NCBI GenBank assembly: GCA_026967815.1
Contig: JAPUUO010000050.1
Location: forward strand, 1 to 9,475
From: Candidatus Bathyarchaeota archaeon
GTDB lineage: Archaea; Thermoproteota; Bathyarchaeia; Bathyarchaeales; Bathyarchaeaceae
DNA length: 9,475 nt
Direction of reading: 5' to 3'
Under the pieces are notes generated by a model, which worked only from the letters and a program-made list of their open reading frames with translations, was not told where the DNA came from and did not search any database. Shown here piece after piece: positions 7,219-9,475 of this stretch. The translations under genes were made by a program, and so were the position numbers. The first letter of the stretch is position 1, and each line of letters opens with the position of its first letter.

Positions 7219-7800
7219 ATGGAGCAGAACAACATTGAAGTAATGGCTATAAATCCTGGCAATATTTTTGATCGACTCAGGTTGTGCTGGGGTCACCTTG
7301 ACGATTGGAAAAATCTAAAAATTGTGCAGAAAAGCAAAGAATGGTTAGACGAAACTGCTGCTCTTTTCAAACCAACAACATTCACCGCATATGAAGATGG
7401 AGTACCAGTAGGCATGATAGAATTTCTCCCGCAGAAATCGTTGAGAAAACTTGGATTGTGCCCTTGTAGAGTTGACCCAGAAAGCAAGGAGACGCCAGAA
7501 CGATATAGTCTGGGAGAGGAGTTTGAAAACTATCTGTTCATATCGTGCTTATTGGTGAGTAAAGAAAACCAACGCAAGGGCATCGGAAGAACTCTTCTAA
7601 CCCATCTTCTCGAGAGTGAAGTAATCAAGGATTTCAACGGTGTATTAGTATATGTCACAAAAAGAGATGAAACATGGGATAAACACATTCATTGGCCTGC
7701 AGGACCTAAAGAGTTCTATCTCAAAATGGGATTTGTCGTCGAGAAGACACTGGATGATCCAGCAGGGTATCTATTGTGTTATGGAAAAAGAAGCGTGTGA
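7219..7800 (+). CDS. GNAT-family N-acetyltransferase
   Basis: This is a 193-residue protein with the GNAT fold. The acetyl-CoA motif A is LFISCLLVSKENQRKGIGRTLL (spanning about 106-127), with the pyrophosphate loop Q118-R-K-G-I-G123-R. The C-terminal part has GPKEFYLKMGF (162-172), where GNATs usually place the Tyr/Phe-rich strand-helix step. Between strands lies a segment with C81-P-C83 (about 78-104), more than a minimal GNAT has. The substrate, whether a protein N-terminus, an amine or an antibiotic-like compound, cannot be named. It is separated by 106 bp from the acyl-CoA dehydrogenase and lies 6 bp before the DUF362 gene, so it is more likely paired with the latter. The GGTGA site supports the start. 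Confidence 0.85.
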   Translation: MEQNNIEVMAINPGNIFDRLRLCWGHLDDWKNLKIVQKSKEWLDETAALFKPTTFTAYEDGVPVGMIEFLPQKSLRKLGLCPCRVDPESKETPERYSLGEEFENYLFISCLLVSKENQRKGIGRTLLTHLLESEVIKDFNGVLVYVTKRDETWDKHIHWPAGPKEFYLKMGFVVEKTLDDPAGYLLCYGKRSV

Positions 7801-7806
7801 CTTCAA

Positions 7807-8817
7807 ATGAGTGCCAGACAGGTATCGAGAAGGATCTTTCAGAAAGCCGCCATGGAGGCTGCAAATGCTCCCGAAGTTGAGTGTAAACCGCTAAGAGCCA
7901 ATGTCTACGTGGAAAATCAAAGAAGTTTGGTTGCGTTGGTTCGAACCGATGACCGAGAGCGTGGAATAGCCGAGGCGTTACGTCTAATTGGTGGAATAGT
8001 GCCTGCGATAGAAAATCTTGAAGAAGGACACGTTTTGGTCAAGCCTAACTGTAATAGCCACGATCCTTTTCCCGCAAGTACTCATCCTGACACAGTAAAG
8101 TTTGTTGTCAAACTGCTAATCGAGGCGGGGTTGCAGAGAGAGCAGATTGTCATAGGGGACATGTCTGGACCCGCATGGCTTCCAACCGAAGTTACTATGA
8201 AGAAGAATGGCATTCTCGATGTTGCTAGGGAATTCGGAGTGGGAGTGGTGTTTTTTGAAATCGAAGAATGGGTGTGGGTGAAGCCGAAAGAAGCTTCCTC
8301 GTGGTCTGAAGGGTTTAGAATTGCAAAGAAGGTTTACGACGCTTCAAGGATTATCTCGCTTCCATGCCTGAAGACACATCAGTTTGGCGGAATATTTACC
8401 CTCAGCCTTAAGAACAGCGTAGGGTTGATGAACCCAGCAGATAGAACAATTCTTCACAAGAAGCCAGGATATCGTATAGCCGAAATAAACCTTGCCTACA
8501 CGACAGATTTGATAGTGCTAGATGGATTGGAATGTTTTGTTTCTGGAGGGCCTGCACACGGGAAACAGATGACTTCTGGCGTTGTAGTTGCTGGGAGCGA
8601 CAGGGTGGCTGTAGATACAGTAGGCGTTGCGATTTTGAAATTCCACAAGGCAGAAGGCATTGCTGATGTCAAGGTGAAAGATCATGAACAGCTGAAAAGA
8701 GCAGCGGAAATTGGTGTAGGGCGTATAGATGGTAACATGATTGCCTTGAAGCCATCTAATCTGACCAACGACGGAAAATTCGATGACATAGTGACATTCG
8801 TTAAGCATCAACTTTGA
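7807..8817 (+). CDS. DUF362 domain-containing protein
   Basis: This 336-residue protein covers the DUF362 domain (about 41-310). Recognisable pieces are VLVKPNCNS (76-84), STHPDTVKFVVKLL (91-104), the central LPCLKTHQFGG (185-195), LKNSVGLMNP (201-210), LDGLECFVSGGPAHGK (238-253) and VAVDTVGVAIL (267-277). The family is widespread in anaerobes and archaea, sometimes fused to ferredoxin motifs, and its biochemical role is not settled; no iron-sulfur motif is present here. The N-terminus contains SRRIFQK (7-13), which resembles a twin-arginine motif but is not followed by a hydrophobic stretch, so export is doubtful. A start at Met16 (7852) would remove it; neither start has a clear ribosome site. 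It lies 6 bp after the GNAT gene and was probably co-transcribed. Confidence 0.85.
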   Translation: MSARQVSRRIFQKAAMEAANAPEVECKPLRANVYVENQRSLVALVRTDDRERGIAEALRLIGGIVPAIENLEEGHVLVKPNCNSHDPFPASTHPDTVKFVVKLLIEAGLQREQIVIGDMSGPAWLPTEVTMKKNGILDVAREFGVGVVFFEIEEWVWVKPKEASSWSEGFRIAKKVYDASRIISLPCLKTHQFGGIFTLSLKNSVGLMNPADRTILHKKPGYRIAEINLAYTTDLIVLDGLECFVSGGPAHGKQMTSGVVVAGSDRVAVDTVGVAILKFHKAEGIADVKVKDHEQLKRAAEIGVGRIDGNMIALKPSNLTNDGKFDDIVTFVKHQL

Positions 8818-8829
8818 GTTTATGTAGGC

Positions 8830-8928
8830 ATGACTATTTCCCGACAAAAGCATTATTCGGCGATCACAAAATACAAACGCGCGCGCGAAATAATTGGCGC
8901 AGAGAAGTTCAGGTGGAAAAGTAGTTGA
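8830..8928 (+). CDS. Doubtful 32-residue basic ORF
   Basis: An ATG 12 bp after the DUF362 stop opens 32 codons ending at TGA 8926-8928. The peptide is basic and partly helix-like (KYKRAREIIGAEKF). No ribosome site precedes it, and it spans a (CG)5 tract (8878-8887). It could be a small basic protein, the remnant of a longer gene, or chance. Confidence 0.15.
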   Translation: MTISRQKHYSAITKYKRAREIIGAEKFRWKSS

Positions 8929-8975
8929 CAGATAATCTTTGAACAATCACAGTTGAAAAGAACTCTCCTATTCAC

Positions 8976-8994
8976 ATTTCCTCTTTTTTGTTTC
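8976..8994 (+). terminator. Candidate T-rich terminator after the DUF362 gene
   Basis: A pyrimidine-rich stretch with six consecutive T (8984-8989) and a further TTT follows the last long plus-strand gene by about 160 bp. Archaeal RNA polymerase commonly terminates at such T-tracts without a hairpin. None is evident here. Confidence 0.35.
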
Positions 8995-9041
8995 CACTCA
9001 GAATGTGCCTTCATGACTTTAGAATACCTCGACCAAATTCA

Positions 9042-9123
9042 GTAATAGGGCGCACGTGCAGCCAAAGTTCAAAGAACGTTTAGTTGCAGTAAGTTGCCCC
9101 TGATTTCCAGTGCGCCCCATTAC
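9042..9123 (-). ncRNA. Candidate structured RNA or palindromic element
   Basis: Arms 9042-9055 and 9110-9123 are 14-base inverted repeats matching at 13 positions and GC-rich against their surroundings. In minus-strand RNA the one mismatch is a G-U pair, giving 14 continuous pairs; in plus-strand RNA it is A-C. Inside, 9057-9088 forms a second hairpin (TGCA...TGCA ends, GTTC/GAAC around a 3-nt loop), with one mismatch and one bulge. A TATA-like box at 9150-9158 would start a minus-strand transcript near 9129, just ahead of the element. No known RNA family is recognised. A small mobile-element remnant with terminal inverted repeats is the main alternative; no target duplication is evident. Confidence 0.35.
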
Positions 9124-9149
9124 CAAAACTCTTATTTTGAAGGGGCTAG

Positions 9150-9158
9150 ATATTTAAG
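9150..9158. promoter_or_regulatory. TATA-like box ATATTTAAG
   Basis: This is a near-symmetric archaeal TATA-type sequence. Read to the left it would drive the structured element at 9042-9123. Read to the right it would place a start near 9180, inside the dyad at 9163-9186, with only a 34-codon frame antisense to the small cysteine protein ahead of it. The leftward reading is preferred. Confidence 0.35.
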
Positions 9159-9162
9159 TTTA

Positions 9163-9186
9163 TGTTGCTGTGGTGCCACAGTCACA
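9163..9186. repeat. 24-bp imperfect dyad, possible operator or hairpin
   Basis: TGT, two bases, CTGTGG, two bases, CCACAG, two bases, ACA: the 11-base arms match at 9 positions and the inner 6 bp are perfect. It lies five bases beyond the TATA-like box at 9150-9158 and 14 bases past the stop of the small cysteine protein. A dimeric regulator site or a 3'-end hairpin would both fit. Confidence 0.4.
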
Positions 9187-9199
9187 CGCGCTCGCCTGC

Positions 9200-9328
9200 T
9201 CAGATGAGTGGTTTAAACTTTTCACATGAAGACTGTTCTGGGTCTACATACATCTTCTCTTGGTGACACCAGTACTTGTCCTCTAGGACGAAGTAGTCGG
9301 AAAATACGCAGTTTTTACATTTAGACAT
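9200..9328 (-). CDS. Small four-cysteine protein, probable metal-binding knuckle
   Basis: A 42-residue ORF starts at ATG 9328 and ends in TGA at 9202-9200. It begins MSKCKNCVFSDY and has cysteines at 4, 7, 21 and 35, in a C-x2-C-x13-C-x13-C pattern with His22 next to C21, and ends CEKFKPLI. That layout (CxxC near the N-terminus, a WCH, then a Cys followed by a Lys/Phe/Pro tail) is typical of small zinc- or iron-binding archaeal and bacterial proteins. No specific family is claimed. The composition is protein-like: hydrophobic, aromatic and charged residues mix, and there are no rare codon runs. A TATA-like TTATAC (9354-9349) lies about 24 bp before the ATG, the distance expected for a leaderless archaeal transcript, which explains the lack of a ribosome site. 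Its partner or function is unknown. Confidence 0.6.
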   Translation of the reverse strand: MSKCKNCVFSDYFVLEDKYWCHQEKMYVDPEQSSCEKFKPLI

Positions 9329-9348
9329 TGAATCAGGGGCATATCAAA

Positions 9349-9354
9349 GTATAA
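9349..9354 (-). promoter_or_regulatory. TATA box of the small cysteine protein
   Basis: On the minus strand AAAGG-TTATAC-TTTG lies with its centre about 23-24 bp before the ATG at 9328. This places the transcription start at or next to the start codon, consistent with leaderless translation. Confidence 0.4.
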
Positions 9355-9417
9355 CCTTTGCGGATAAATGTCTTGCCCCAAAAATAACGAAAAGGTTTTG
9401 TTTTATGTTTATTTGCG

Positions 9418-9475
9418 TCACTTGATATTCGTATGCTGCTCGCCGAAGAGTCTAGGCTTTTCGAATCTCGATTTT
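9418..9475 (-). CDS. Possible C-terminal tail of a gene entering from the right (partial)
   Basis: One minus-strand frame is open from the right edge and reads KSRFEKPRLFGEQHTNIK before TGA at 9420-9418. The charged composition is plausible for a protein end, and T-rich sequence on the minus strand follows (around 9380-9395). Eighteen residues cannot identify a product. A plus-strand frame from ATG 9368 to the edge is also open but looks less protein-like. Confidence 0.25.
   Translation of the reverse strand, partial: KSRFEKPRLFGEQHTNIK

Noticed and set aside
8518..8946. Minus-strand open frame of 142 codons over the DUF362 3' end
   Set aside because: It mostly mirrors the DUF362 coding sequence, has no ribosome site, and its unusual composition fits a shadow frame.
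7116..9071. 12-base direct repeat AGCCAAAGTTCA at 7116-7127 and 9060-9071
   Set aside because: It is a short isolated match with no further flanking similarity; the second copy is already part of the hairpin element.
9095..9341. 11-base sequence TGCCCCTGATT at 9095-9105 repeated inverted at 9331-9341, next to the small-protein start
   Set aside because: Matches of this length are expected several times by chance in a window of this size, and no third copy supports a regulatory motif.
9446..9475. TTCGAATC near the right edge, resembling a tRNA T-loop
   Set aside because: The flanking bases do not pair as a T-stem, and no D-arm or anticodon arm is seen upstream.
9368..9475. Plus-strand frame from ATG 9368 open to the right edge
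   Set aside because: It has no ribosome site or clear promoter, is unusually Cys- and Phe-rich without motif order, and overlaps the opposite tail frame that looks more protein-like.
1..9475. CRISPR arrays, insertion sequences, rRNA or complete tRNA genes
   Set aside because: No regularly spaced repeats, transposase frames or tRNA cloverleaf were seen on either strand.

Overview
The window looks archaeal, from an anaerobe of moderate GC. The basis is a heterodisulfide-reductase (Hdr) type HdrA and a fused HdrC-HdrB (HdrD-like) protein, A/T-rich archaeal-style TATA elements in front of genes, and apparently leaderless or short-leader starts beside genes with clear Shine-Dalgarno sequences. 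A Bathyarchaeia-like or Archaeoglobus-like lineage with acyl-CoA oxidation would fit. The sequence alone does not fix the taxon.

Layout. Positions 1-30 may be the tail of an upstream gene. A two-CBS-domain protein follows (32-529, +). Facing it is an HdrD-like iron-sulfur protein (566-1675, -). Divergent from that, across a short gap with one AT-rich promoter box, is a tight run on the + strand: hdrA fused to an MvhD-like domain (1756-4149), etfB (4165-4953), etfA (4954-5931) and an acyl-CoA dehydrogenase (5970-7112). After a 106-bp gap come a GNAT acetyltransferase (7219-7800) and a DUF362 protein (7807-8817), probably a second unit. The last 658 bp hold no long gene. They do hold a T-rich terminator candidate, a strongly paired inverted-repeat element (9042-9123, candidate structured RNA), a TATA-like box, a 24-bp dyad, and a 42-residue four-cysteine protein on the minus strand (9200-9328). 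A possible gene tail enters from the right edge.

How the genes may work together. The acyl-CoA dehydrogenase should pass electrons to EtfAB. No membrane ETF:quinone oxidoreductase is visible here. Instead the ETF genes are co-directional with HdrA and divergent from an HdrC-HdrB fusion, which suggests a soluble ETF-Hdr electron-transfer module that reoxidises ETF during acyl-CoA oxidation, or runs in reverse.

The most unusual points are three ligand losses in this module. The MvhD-like C-terminal domain of HdrA has no cysteine. One ferredoxin-type motif in HdrA has Ser for its second Cys. The first CCG motif of the HdrD-like protein has Ser for its last Cys. The electron path therefore probably differs from hydrogenase-linked HdrABC-MvhADG.
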